NCBI GenBank assembly: GCA_902595825.1
Contig: CACJRP010000004.1
Span: forward strand, 1 to 64,000
Direction of reading: 5' to 3'
Length of the DNA: 64,000 bases
Origin: an uncultured Bacteroidota bacterium
GTDB lineage: Bacteria > Bacteroidota > Bacteroidia > Flavobacteriales > Flavobacteriaceae
The notes beneath the pieces were generated by a model. The model did not search any database and was not told the DNA's origin. It saw only the letters and a list, made by a program, of their open reading frames with translations. Positions 53,787-63,000 of this stretch are shown here, piece by piece. Position 1 is the first letter of the stretch. Each line of letters begins with the position of its first letter. The position numbers were made by a program, and so were the translations under genes.

Positions 53787-54017
53787 ATGGAAGTTAAATC
53801 AATAACATCTTGTTTAAATTGTGAAAATATAACATCAACATTTGATTGTTCGAAACATAACATAGAAGTAGATGTTGATAAAGTATGTTCAGATCATGTT
53901 TTTAAACAAGCTTTAACAAAAAATTCAAATTGTTCTAATTGCAAAAACTTTAACACCCAAAGTTGCCCTAATCCTAATTTAGCTGCAGAGGGAATGTTGT
54001 GTTTTTCCTGGGCATAA
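53787..54017 (+). CDS. Small cysteine-rich protein
   Basis: A 76-residue protein with eight cysteines, including two CxxC motifs ('SCLNCENI' and 'NCSNCKNF') in an otherwise soluble protein without a signal peptide. It could bind zinc, or an iron-sulphur or copper ion. No family was recognised. It precedes the structured leader and palindrome of the FecA-like receptor operon, on the same strand, so co-regulation by metal is possible. Confidence 0.65.
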   Translation: MEVKSITSCLNCENITSTFDCSKHNIEVDVDKVCSDHVFKQALTKNSNCSNCKNFNTQSCPNPNLAAEGMLCFSWA

Positions 54018-54061
54018 ATTTTCTTTTATCTAAATGTGGTTAGGTAAATAAACCTTTATAA

Positions 54062-54131
54062 GGGTATTCCTGTTTTTTCTATTTTTTATAATTGGTCAAA
54101 TAAATTCAAAATAGTTTGGGGGAATACCCCC
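54062..54131. promoter_or_regulatory. Competing inverted repeats upstream of the FecA-like receptor
   Basis: gggtattcc (54062-54070) is an exact inverted partner of ggaataccc (54121-54129), 50 bases away. The second arm also sits in a local G/C hairpin, gggggaataccccc (54118-54131). The two pairings exclude each other, as in an attenuator or RNA switch. It could also be a terminator for the Cys-rich gene. Confidence 0.4.
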
Positions 54132-54168
54132 TTGATTATTGTTTCCTATATAGCATAGTTATTTATTA

Positions 54169-54185
54169 TTTAGAATTATTCTAAA
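54169..54185. promoter_or_regulatory. Perfect palindrome, possible metal-regulator operator
   Basis: TTTAGAA-TTA-TTCTAAA is a perfect 7-3-7 inverted repeat about 68 bases before the receptor ATG and 27 bases before its probable -7 element. The TTTAG...CTAAA layout resembles DtxR/MntR-type metal regulator sites. This is similarity only. Confidence 0.45.
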
Positions 54186-54212
54186 TAAATTTTTTTCTTT
54201 TGCGTTTTATTT

Positions 54213-54220
54213 TATATTTG
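54213..54220 (+). promoter_or_regulatory. Probable -7 element of the FecA-like receptor gene
   Basis: TATATTTG matches TAnnTTTG, 32 bases before the receptor start. A correctly spaced -33 TTG is not evident, which would fit an activator- or repressor-controlled promoter. Confidence 0.4.
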
Positions 54221-54252
54221 CTTTAAATTTATTTAGACCAATTATAAATAAC

Positions 54253-56463
54253 ATGAGAAAAAAAATTTTAATATTTTTTATTTTAAGTTGTTCATACTTA
54301 AAATGCCAAGACTCAATAGATCAAATAAAAAAGGATTCAATAACATCTCTTGATGAAGTAATCATAAAATCCAACACCATTTTGGGTAGTAAATTTGTAG
54401 CTAAAAATAGAACTGGCGCTGCTTATTATCTATCCATTGAAGAGCTTGCAAAATTTAATTACACCGATATCAATCGTGCTCTTAATAAAATATCTGGAAT
54501 TAATGTTTACGAAGAAGATGGTTTTGGTTTACGACCTAATATAAGTATCAGAGGCACTTCGCCTGAGAGAAGTTCTAAAATAGCAATAATGGAAGACGGT
54601 GTATTAATTTCTCCCGCTCCATATAGTGCATCATCTGCTTATTATTTTCCTTCTGTGGCAAGAATGCATGCCGTAGAAGTACTTAAAGGGAGTAGTCAGA
54701 TTCAGTATGGACCCTACACAACTGGCGGTGCTATTAATTTTGTTTCGACTGAAATCCCAGATTCATTCAAAGGTAAAGTTGTAAGTAGCTACGGAAGCTT
54801 TAACACGGGACAGTTACATTCAACTTTTGGAAATCAGACTAAAAATTTTGGATATATGTTAGAGTATCTAAATTATAATTCAAATGGATTTAAATCACTT
54901 GGAAATAACATGAACACAGGTTTTGACATCAACGAAATTACCTCTAAAATAAGATTTAAATCATCTGAAAAAGCCAAAAATAAACAGAGTTTAGAGTTCA
55001 AATTTCATACTTATGACGAAGTTTCAAACGAAACATATTTAGGATTAACCGAATCTGATTTTAATAATAATCCGTACCTAAGATATTCAGCCTCTGAAAA
55101 AGATAAAATGAATGCTGAACACAATCAATATATGTTAACTCACGAATTTGATTTTTCAGAAAAATTTAAAATTTCGTCAAACCTTTATTACAATGGATTT
55201 AAAAGAAATTGGTACAAACTTGATGATGTAGTTTTTGAAGGAAATTCACAGAAAATATCAAAAGTTATTGAAAATCCCTCTCAATATCCTGCTCACCTTT
55301 CAATTATAAAAGGAACATTAAATGGAAGTAATAATTCTTTAAAAGTTAAAGCTAATAATAGAGAATATATTTCAAGAGGAGTACAAACAAAAATTGATTA
55401 TCATTGGTATGGAAAAAATAAATCCTTTAATGATTTAGAAATTGGATTCAGGTTACATTATGATGAAGAGGATAGATTTCAATGGGAAGATATTTACAAT
55501 ATCAATAATGGTTTTATGTCACTTGCAGATTACGGTAGCCCAGGAGCTCAAGGTAACAGGGTTAGTTATGCAAAATCTTTTGCAACCTATTTGATGTATA
55601 AATATAAATTTAAAGGTTTGACTATTACTCCTGGAATTAGATATGAGTCAATAGAGCTTTCGAGAAATGATTATGGAAAGTCTAATCCACTTAGAAAACT
55701 AAACGAGGTTTCATATAGAAACAACAGTGTGTCAGTGTTTATTCCAGGAATTGGATTTAATTATACTTTCAATAATAAGTTTTCAATTTTTAGTGGAATT
55801 CACAAGGGATATTCACCTCCTGGCAATTCAGAGGGTCAAAAAGCTGAAGAAAGTGTTAATCTTGAGCTTGGAGGTAGGTTTTCAATAAATAATATTAATG
55901 CAGAAATAATTGCCTATCAAAATAATTATAGTAATCTACTCGGAAATGATTTAGCAGCGACCGGTGGTTTTGGTGAACTTGATCCCTTTAACGCAGGAAA
56001 GGCGCTAGTAAACGGCATTGAATTTTTATTGAAATCTGAATTATTTAATAACAATAAAATTAATTTTCCGTTTTCTGTATCTTACACCCATACAAATGCT
56101 AGATTTTTAAGTGACTTTGGAAGTACTCAAGATATATGGGGTGAAGTTAGTGATGGAGATAGAATACCATATATTCCTCAACATCAATTTAATTCAACAT
56201 TTAGCATACAAACAAGTAAGTACGAAATAAACTTTAGCAATAATTACAATGGAAAATTTTCAACAGTAGCAGACGGAACGAGAGAAATTCCATCATATTT
56301 TGTATTTGACATTTCTTTTAGAATGAACATTGCCTCTAATTTAATTTTCACCTCTAAAATGTTAAATCTGTTTAATGAAAAGTATGCTGTTTCGATGGCT
56401 CCTGCTGGTTTAAGACCTGGTCACCCATTTGGAATATATGCAGGTATGGAATATAAATTTTAA
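54253..56463 (+). CDS. FecA-like TonB-dependent receptor
   Basis: A 736-residue outer-membrane receptor. It has a signal peptide ('LIFFILSCSYLKCQ'), a short TonB-box region ('TSLDEVIIKSN'), and no carboxypeptidase-like domain. The plug has the FecA-type signature 'RPNISIRGTSPERSSKIAIM' and 'GVLISPAPYSASSAYYFPSV', and the barrel ends 'GIYAGMEYKF'. This pattern matches iron(III)-dicitrate-type receptors, so the likely ligand is a ferric chelate. It is followed 3 bases later by a haem-binding-domain protein gene. Confidence 0.88.
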   Translation: MRKKILIFFILSCSYLKCQDSIDQIKKDSITSLDEVIIKSNTILGSKFVAKNRTGAAYYLSIEELAKFNYTDINRALNKISGINVYEEDGFGLRPNISIRGTSPERSSKIAIMEDGVLISPAPYSASSAYYFPSVARMHAVEVLKGSSQIQYGPYTTGGAINFVSTEIPDSFKGKVVSSYGSFNTGQLHSTFGNQTKNFGYMLEYLNYNSNGFKSLGNNMNTGFDINEITSKIRFKSSEKAKNKQSLEFKFHTYDEVSNETYLGLTESDFNNNPYLRYSASEKDKMNAEHNQYMLTHEFDFSEKFKISSNLYYNGFKRNWYKLDDVVFEGNSQKISKVIENPSQYPAHLSIIKGTLNGSNNSLKVKANNREYISRGVQTKIDYHWYGKNKSFNDLEIGFRLHYDEEDRFQWEDIYNINNGFMSLADYGSPGAQGNRVSYAKSFATYLMYKYKFKGLTITPGIRYESIELSRNDYGKSNPLRKLNEVSYRNNSVSVFIPGIGFNYTFNNKFSIFSGIHKGYSPPGNSEGQKAEESVNLELGGRFSINNINAEIIAYQNNYSNLLGNDLAATGGFGELDPFNAGKALVNGIEFLLKSELFNNNKINFPFSVSYTHTNARFLSDFGSTQDIWGEVSDGDRIPYIPQHQFNSTFSIQTSKYEINFSNNYNGKFSTVADGTREIPSYFVFDISFRMNIASNLIFTSKMLNLFNEKYAVSMAPAGLRPGHPFGIYAGMEYKF

Positions 56464-56466
56464 CAT

Positions 56467-56946
56467 ATGAAAAGAAAGATTTTTTTGGTATTTGTATTCA
56501 TATTAGTTCTAATCCAGTTTATAAGACCAAAGCTAAATAATAAAGAGGATTACGATTTAGCTTATTTTATTGAAGAAACAAACTTAAATAAACATTTATT
56601 AGTAATTATGAAAAACTCTTGTTTTGATTGTCACTCAAATAAAACAAATTACCCTTGGTACTCGCATATTTCGCCTGTTTCCATGTGGATACAAAATCAT
56701 ATTGATGAAGGAAAAAAACATTTAAACTTTTCTAAATGGGATAAATACTCTTTGAAAAAGAAAGAACATAAGCTTGAGGAGTTTATTGAAGAGATTGAAG
56801 AAGGTGAAATGCCTTTAAAATCCTATAAACTTATTCATACCTCATCCAGATTGGATAACAAACAAAAGGACTCACTTTTAAATTGGGCCATGAAAACAAA
56901 GATAATTTACCAAGAACTTTTATCCGAAAATAAAAACAAAGATTAA
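56467..56946 (+). CDS. Haem-binding domain protein
   Basis: A 159-residue protein with an N-terminal membrane anchor ('IFLVFVFILVLIQFIRP') and a c-type haem motif 'CFDCHSNKTNYPWYSHISPV' (Cys52-x-x-Cys55-His56). This matches the small haem_bd domain family of Bacteroidota. It probably carries a covalently bound haem in the periplasm. Pairing with the FecA-like receptor suggests ferric reduction or haem-linked iron handling, which is inference. Confidence 0.88.
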   Translation: MKRKIFLVFVFILVLIQFIRPKLNNKEDYDLAYFIEETNLNKHLLVIMKNSCFDCHSNKTNYPWYSHISPVSMWIQNHIDEGKKHLNFSKWDKYSLKKKEHKLEEFIEEIEEGEMPLKSYKLIHTSSRLDNKQKDSLLNWAMKTKIIYQELLSENKNKD

Positions 56947-56955
56947 AATCGTTTG

Positions 56956-57037
56956 TACCTTGGGTGGGAATCGAACCCACACTCCCGAAAGAACTGGATT
57001 TTGAATCCAGCGCGTCTACCAATTCCGCCACCAAGGC
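56956..57037 (-). tRNA. tRNA-Leu(CAA)
   Basis: An 82-nt class II tRNA on the minus strand. Acceptor stem gccttgg/ccaaggt, D-arm GGCGGAATTGGTAGAC, anticodon arm ctggattcaaaatccag with anticodon CAA, and T-loop GTTCGATTC are present. CCA is not encoded. Confidence 0.96.
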
Positions 57038-57062
57038 AATTCTTAAATGTAAACAAATAATC

Positions 57063-57082
57063 GCAACATTTAAAAATGTTGC
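57063..57082. repeat. Perfect 20-bp palindrome between tRNA-Leu and prs
   Basis: gcaacatt-taaa-aatgttgc lies in the divergent region between tRNA-Leu(CAA) and prs. It lacks a T-tract on the prs side, so it is more like an operator than a terminator. Function is unknown. Confidence 0.45.
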
Positions 57083-57111
57083 CTTCTAAGTTCCATTACG
57101 AAATAAATTTT

Positions 57112-57119
57112 TAAATTTG
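57112..57119 (+). promoter_or_regulatory. Possible -7 element for prs
   Basis: TAAATTTG matches TAnnTTTG, 28 bases before the prs ATG. No convincing -33 TTG is found at the right distance. Confidence 0.4.
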
Positions 57120-57147
57120 CAATCCACTCAATTTTAACCTAATAAGC

Positions 57148-58077
57148 ATGACAGAGGCAAAAATTTTTAGCTGTTCCCAAAGCCATGAATTAGCTACGAG
57201 TATAGCTAAAAATTTTGGTGCTAAATTAGGTAAAATTAAGTTTTCCAGTTTTAGTGATGGGGAATTTCAACCTTCTTTTGAGGAATCTGTTCGTGGTTCT
57301 AGAGTATTCATTATTGGATCTACCCATCCAAATTCAGATCATCTTATGGAAATGCTCTTAATGCTTGATGCTGCAAAACGGTCGTCTGCAAGACATGTGA
57401 CAGCTGTTCTCCCTTACTTTGGATGGGCGAGACAAGACCGAAAGGACAAACCAAGAGTCCCAATAGGAGCAAAATTAATTGCAAATCTTTTAGAGGCTGC
57501 AGGAGCTACAAGAATTATTACTATGGATCTACACGCTGACCAGATTCAAGGTTTTTTTGAAAAGCCTGTAGATCATCTATATGCCTCTACCATTTTTGTT
57601 CCTCATATAAAAAATTTAAAATTAAAGAATCTCACCATAGCCTCTCCTGACATGGGAGGATCAAAGAGAGCATATGCGTACTCTAAGTTTTTAGAGTCAG
57701 ATGTTGTTGTTTGCTATAAACAACGAAAAAAAGCAAATGTTATTGATAGTATGGAGCTTATTGGTAACGTTGAAGGAAAAAATGTTGTTTTAGTTGACGA
57801 CATGGTCGACACTGCAGGTACATTAACAAAAGCGTCTGATTTAATGATTCAAAGAGGAGCTTTATCAGTAAGAGCAGTCTGTACGCATGGTATATTGTCT
57901 GGTGACGCATACAAAAGAATTGAAAAATCTAGTTTAGCAGAGTTAATAATTACTGACACTATATCAGTTGAGTCCAAATCTAGAAAGGTTAAAATTTTAA
58001 GTTGCGCTCAACTTTTTTCATCTACAATGAAGAACGTTCATTTAAACAAATCAATAGATAAAAACTTTTTAAATTAA
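57148..58077 (+). CDS. prs: Ribose-phosphate pyrophosphokinase
   Basis: A 309-residue PRPP synthetase that makes 5-phosphoribosyl-1-pyrophosphate for nucleotide, His and Trp synthesis. Signatures are '[20 protein letters not shown]', '[19 protein letters not shown]', '[13 protein letters not shown]' and the PRPP loop '[14 protein letters not shown]'. It heads a prs-rplY-pth run with gaps of 4 and 28 bases, a common order in Bacteroidota. Confidence 0.96.
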   Translation: MTEAKIFSCSQSHELATSIAKNFGAKLGKIKFSSFSDGEFQPSFEESVRGSRVFIIGSTHPNSDHLMEMLLMLDAAKRSSARHVTAVLPYFGWARQDRKDKPRVPIGAKLIANLLEAAGATRIITMDLHADQIQGFFEKPVDHLYASTIFVPHIKNLKLKNLTIASPDMGGSKRAYAYSKFLESDVVVCYKQRKKANVIDSMELIGNVEGKNVVLVDDMVDTAGTLTKASDLMIQRGALSVRAVCTHGILSGDAYKRIEKSSLAELIITDTISVESKSRKVKILSCAQLFSSTMKNVHLNKSIDKNFLN

Positions 58078-58081
58078 AAAA

Positions 58082-58744
58082 ATGAAATCAATAACAATTA
58101 ACGGGAGCACCAGAGAAGTTCTCGGGAAAAAGTCAACTAAGCAATTAAGAAAAAACGGCATGGTCCCTTGTGTCTTATATGGTGAAGGTCAAACTACTCA
58201 TTTTAGTGCTAAAGAAATTGATTTTTCTAAACTCGTTTACACCCCTAATGCTCACACTGTGAAGATTATTCTAGAAAAAAAAGAATTAGATGCTATTTTG
58301 CAAGATATACAGTTCCATCCTCTTTCAGATAAAATTTTACATGTTGATTTCTATCAACTCAACGAAAATAAAGAAGTTTCAATGGAAATACCAGTTAAAA
58401 CTGAGGGTTCCGCACCAGGTGTTTTAATAAGTGGAGGTGTTTTAATACTTAACCAAAGGAAGCTGAGAGTAAAGGCTCTTCCTGAAAATTTACCAGACTT
58501 TATTAGGGTTGACATCTCAAACTTAGAATTAGGAAACAAACTTTACTCTTCAGATTTAAAGACCGAAAAGTATGAATTTCTTCATCCAGATAACACAGTG
58601 GTTTGTCAGGTTAAAATTGCAAGGACTTCATTAAAAGAAATTGATGAAACAGAAGCAGAAGTGAGTGAAGAAACAGCTAACGATTCCACCGAAGAGAAAA
58701 AGGAATCCGCTGAATCGACAGAAGAAACTCAATCAAAGGAATAA
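58082..58744 (+). CDS. rplY: 50S ribosomal protein L25/general stress protein Ctc
   Basis: A 220-residue long-form L25 (Ctc type) that binds 5S rRNA. The N-terminal L25 domain starts '[20 protein letters not shown]' and has 'VPCVLYGEG' and '[19 protein letters not shown]'. The C-terminal TL5 beta domain ('[13 protein letters not shown]') follows. The acidic Glu/Ser/Thr tail (about 185-220) is typical of flavobacterial L25. Its stop lies in a short perfect 7-3-7 hairpin (58737-58753). Confidence 0.95.
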   Translation: MKSITINGSTREVLGKKSTKQLRKNGMVPCVLYGEGQTTHFSAKEIDFSKLVYTPNAHTVKIILEKKELDAILQDIQFHPLSDKILHVDFYQLNENKEVSMEIPVKTEGSAPGVLISGGVLILNQRKLRVKALPENLPDFIRVDISNLELGNKLYSSDLKTEKYEFLHPDNTVVCQVKIARTSLKEIDETEAEVSEETANDSTEEKKESAESTEETQSKE

Positions 58745-58772
58745 TTTATTCCTAAAATTTAAATGCCATTAA

Positions 58773-59384
58773 ATGTCCTGGTGGAATCCTTTTAAAAATA
58801 AAAAGTCTCAACCAAAAGACATTTCTAAAAAATTTTTGATTGTTGGTCTTGGTAACATTGGAATAGATTATGCTTTTACAAGACACAATCTGGGTTTTGA
58901 TGTATTGAATTACGTCGCTCAACGGAAAAAATTAAAATTTAGTGAATTAAGATATGGAGCAATTACAAAGTTCAAATATAAAGGTCGAGTTTTTATTTTT
59001 TTAAAACCTTCAACCTACGTAAATAAGAGTGGTGACGCTGTTAAATACTGGATGACTAAAGAAAAGGTAAATTTGATAAACCTACTAGTTATCTGTGATG
59101 ATTTAAATATTCCTTTTGGGACTATTAGAATCAAAACAAAAGGAAGTGATGGAGGTCATAATGGGCTCAAGAATATTGAATCTAAACTCGGTACTATTAA
59201 TTATACAAGACTAAGATTTGGAATTAAAAATGAAACTAAAAAAAACACAACTCAGTTTGTTTTGGATAAATGGAATCAAAAAGAACTAGATATCTTAGAA
59301 ACTTATTTCAAAAAAATAGAAGATGCTGTTTTTTCTTATGCATTGCTTGGCCCTTCTATTGCGATGAATGATTTCAATAATTAA
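58773..59384 (+). CDS. pth: Peptidyl-tRNA hydrolase
   Basis: A 203-residue peptidyl-tRNA hydrolase that recycles tRNA from stalled peptidyl-tRNA. The catalytic His is in 'AFTRHNLGFDVLN', with 'VGLGNIG' before it and 'FLKPSTYVNKSGDAV' and 'CDDLNIPFGTIRIKTKGSDG' after. A 20-residue Trp/Lys-rich leader ('MSWWNPFKNKKSQP') precedes the domain, so the true start may be slightly internal, although the whole frame is open. It follows rplY. Confidence 0.95.
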   Translation: MSWWNPFKNKKSQPKDISKKFLIVGLGNIGIDYAFTRHNLGFDVLNYVAQRKKLKFSELRYGAITKFKYKGRVFIFLKPSTYVNKSGDAVKYWMTKEKVNLINLLVICDDLNIPFGTIRIKTKGSDGGHNGLKNIESKLGTINYTRLRFGIKNETKKNTTQFVLDKWNQKELDILETYFKKIEDAVFSYALLGPSIAMNDFNN

Positions 59385-59389
59385 AACTC

Positions 59390-60061
59390 CTAATTAGCTA
59401 ACTCAAAAGTCGAATTAAAAGATGATGAAAGATTATTTCCTTTATCTCTAGTAGTAATTTTCCATGAATAAATATTTCCTATTTGGAGTTCTACTTCAAA
59501 ATTTTGACTTTCAATTTTTTCATATTTAATTTCCTCTCCATTTGAAGTATTCTCGATTATTAAATCGTAATTATCAATATCGCCGTCTAAATCATAACCT
59601 TCCCATTGAAATGCAACTATAACACCTGAATTTATAATTGACTCATTTAAAGGAGAAATTAGTTTTGCAGGAAATGGGATGTGAGTCAACTGAGAGGGAC
59701 CTTCCAAATAAAAGTTTCTAGTTTCACTTAAAGCAATATTTTCAGTTGATTCAGATTTGCTTACCACATACCAGCTATATGGTGCACCTCTCTCTAATGT
59801 CACCCTGGCAAATGTCTGGTTAATTGTTCTTGAGTTTTTTAAATTAGATAATTGATTTTCAATAATTAAATCATAATTATCCGTGTGCTTTGCTTCTGTC
59901 CAACTAAATTCTACATCTCCAAAATTTGCATTTGAATTTGAAAATAAACAAGTATTATTATTTTCGGGATTAATTAATGTTACCTGCTCTGGTTCAGGGA
60001 TGGACTCTTTGCAAGAAAAAATTAAAATAGAAGCAAAAAGGATTTTACATTTTTTTATCAT
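59390..60061 (-). CDS. Lipoprotein with fibronectin-III-like domains
   Basis: A 223-residue lipoprotein of unknown role. The lipobox Cys is in 'ASILIFSCKES'. Two beta-sandwich-like repeats are evident: 'FSWTEAKHTDNYDLIIENQL' and later 'FQWEGYDLDGDIDNYDLIIE', each ending in a 'YSWYVVSKS'/'YSWKITTRD' strand. They resemble the extracellular repeats in the adjacent secreted metalloprotease. Its ATG overlaps that gene's stop by 4 bases, so the two are expressed together, and it may anchor or assist it. Confidence 0.8.
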   Translation of the reverse strand: MIKKCKILFASILIFSCKESIPEPEQVTLINPENNNTCLFSNSNANFGDVEFSWTEAKHTDNYDLIIENQLSNLKNSRTINQTFARVTLERGAPYSWYVVSKSESTENIALSETRNFYLEGPSQLTHIPFPAKLISPLNESIINSGVIVAFQWEGYDLDGDIDNYDLIIENTSNGEEIKYEKIESQNFEVELQIGNIYSWKITTRDKGNNLSSSFNSTFELAN

Positions 60062-63000
60062 CTCTTTATAAACTTTATTGTTTCAAATCCTGATTTGGCA
60101 TGAATCTTCAAAATGTAATTTCCAACTGTTAACTTAGAAATGTCCAATTTAAAATATCTAGACATAGGATCTAATTTAATTTTGTTTGAATAAATAATGT
60201 TCCCAAAAATATCAATGATTTCAATTTCCGAATACAATGAATCTCCTCCTATTAAAATATTTAATACATCGGTTGATGGATTAGGATATATTTGTGACTT
60301 TTTACCAATATATATATACTCTTGGTGCATGCCTTGGCACTCTTCGGTCGTTACAACCTTTATTACATTAAGTCCATTTTTTAAATTATAATCTTTTTCA
60401 TTTTCATAGGTTGTGAATATTTTGCCATTAATATTAACAATGTATTTTTTACCACCTTCAAATTTTAAACTTATAGTTTTGTCCGACTTGTTAATTTTAC
60501 TTGTAACATTTAGAGGTAAAGGTTCTTTAATCTCAGCGGTGAAACAGGTTTGAAAACCACTGATTTTTTCGGTTACGCATATCTGATATGTCCCAGGTGA
60601 TAGGTTTTGTATTAACAGTTCTTGATTAAACATTGTAAATGATTGGTAATAGGCATTACTTCCAGAAATTTCAACTTCATAATCAAAGATTGCTATTGCG
60701 GAGATTTGTATTTCTCCATTTTGTTTCTCGCTACATGTCGCATTCTTTTTAGAAATCGTGATATTTCTTTGATCATTTAAATCACATAAATCCCCTACTC
60801 CATTATTATTAAAGTCAGCCTGGTCAGGATTCGTTACAAATGGGCAATTGTCCTCATCATTTGGAATTAAATCTCCGTCTGTGTTGGATTTTATTTCACC
60901 ACTTAAACAAAATTTTAATGCTAAAAATTTTAAAGTGCCAGTATCAACCGGGTACTGATCAATAATTCTTAAAATCCACACTCCTCCAGAATTTAAATTG
61001 TATAAATCTTTAAGATTTCCAATTGGTTTATATGTACCTGTAAATGGAGGTGTACCATTTTGTATTGGAATTTGCGACTCTGAATCAAAAGTGGTATTGG
61101 TATAATTAACCCCTGTTCCACCCAAATTTTGCGTTAAAATTACCTCATCTCCTTCAGGGGATACTAAAATTATTGTTAAATCTTGAACATAACTATGATC
61201 AATGCTTAATTCTAAATCTAAGTCTACAATTTTTAGATTATCTAAAACATTTATTTTTATCTCCGTTATTCCATCCAGTGCGGATGTTGCATCATTTAAA
61301 TTGACTGGGATATTATCTGATGTATAATTATTGCAGCTAATTACAGTTGTAGAAAATTTTCTTGAATTTGATGGCGGGCTGTTGCCACAAGTATTTAAAG
61401 CTGAAGTTCTCCAATAGTAAGTCTCCTCCGGATCTAAATTTGTAATTGAAATTTTATTTTCAATCGTTTTTTCATCTTTTACAAGAGAAGAAAAATCCTC
61501 AACTGTGCTTAATTCAAATCTATAATAGTCAGCATAATTTACACTTGACCACTCAAAATTTTGATTCACATTAGCATCGGTTAGATTATCTTCTGGGGAA
61601 ACTAAATTTGGTGAAGAGATGCTTTCGGGGTAGAAACTCGCAATAAAACTTTCTTCTTCGACTATATTGTCGTAGGTGCCGCTTAAAAGCATGTTATAGG
61701 TTCCATAGGGTAATTCATTTCGATTTATAGTAATACTTCCCAATGTTCCAGATGAGTTTAAACTAGTTGGAGATATATTATATGAAACTTGGTTAGGAAA
61801 CTCTAAAAGTTCAAATTCAACATCGCCGTTGAAATTATTATATGCCTTTAAATTAAACTCAAAAGTTAATTCTTCGTCCCCACAACTAATTTTTTCTGGC
61901 TCAATAAAGGGAAATGCGAAGTCTCTTTCTTCAATTTTAAATGATGAATTGTTTACCGCAAAATAAATGTTATTATCAGCTGAAATTTTAATTCTAGCCC
62001 TTTCAGTTGAAATATTACCAGGTACAATTATGTATGCCTCTCCGATGTTTGGTATGTTTTCCGCTAGAGGTATAGAAAAGTTTTCGCCACCATCAATTGA
62101 TAAAAATATAGAAATTCTTTCCGTGTTAATTGGTACCCTATCAGTGTTTGCTACATCCCAAATTATTTTTTGATTAGATCCAGATTTCCAAACAATATCA
62201 TTTGAGTCATTTGATATAATTCTAAATGGCCCTGCAGATGCAGTAACAAAAATTTTTTTTGCATCTTGTGAAATCTGTCCCATTCCGTTGGGATTCGATT
62301 CGCTTCTGTCCCTTACTGTAACTCCCCACGTTAAGGTTCTCTCAACATTTGATACTGTTTCCCAGGATGAAAAAAGAGTTGGGTTTAATGACACTAAATT
62401 TCCATTTAAAACTTCAGAGATATTTGGTATGTGCCTGATTTTATTTTCAGATGGAGGGATTGATCTATTCACACTTCCCGTTAGAAGTTCAGGTCCAAAG
62501 TTTGATGCATCTACTTTTCCCGAATCGAGTTGTTCCCAACAATAAGTCAAATTATCATTGTCAGAGTCAAACCCATTTGCTTCAAGATAATATGCTGTCC
62601 CTTTAGGGATATAAAAGTCTTCACCTGCACTTACTGTAGGCTTTTGATTTGAAGAATTAACATTTGAATGACAAGAAACATTATCTACATATGATTCAAC
62701 ATCTTGTATGCTATGATAATGAAAATAGGGATCACTGTGGCGCTGCATATTTTCTCCAGAAACAAATCCCGCATATGACATAATAGTTGAACCACTTCCT
62801 GGCTCTGAAGAAACACCAAAAGGTTCTGGATCATATGCATAAGTATGAGTAGCTCCAAATTGATGCCCAACTTCATGCAAAACAAAATCAAGATCAAAAT
62901 AATCATTTAAAAAAATTCCACTACTACCATTGGTGGCTGTGAATGGATGAGCTGAATATGCTCTGTCTTTACTGTCATTAATACATACATTCCCAACAGA

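Noticed and set aside
54213..54220. Cobalamin or similar known riboswitch before the FecA-like receptor
   Set aside because: None of the conserved riboswitch core sequences could be recognised, only simple inverted repeats.
58737..58753. Hairpin at the rplY stop as a terminator
   Set aside because: It is weak and AT-rich, lacks a proper T-run, and pth begins 20 bases later in the same direction.
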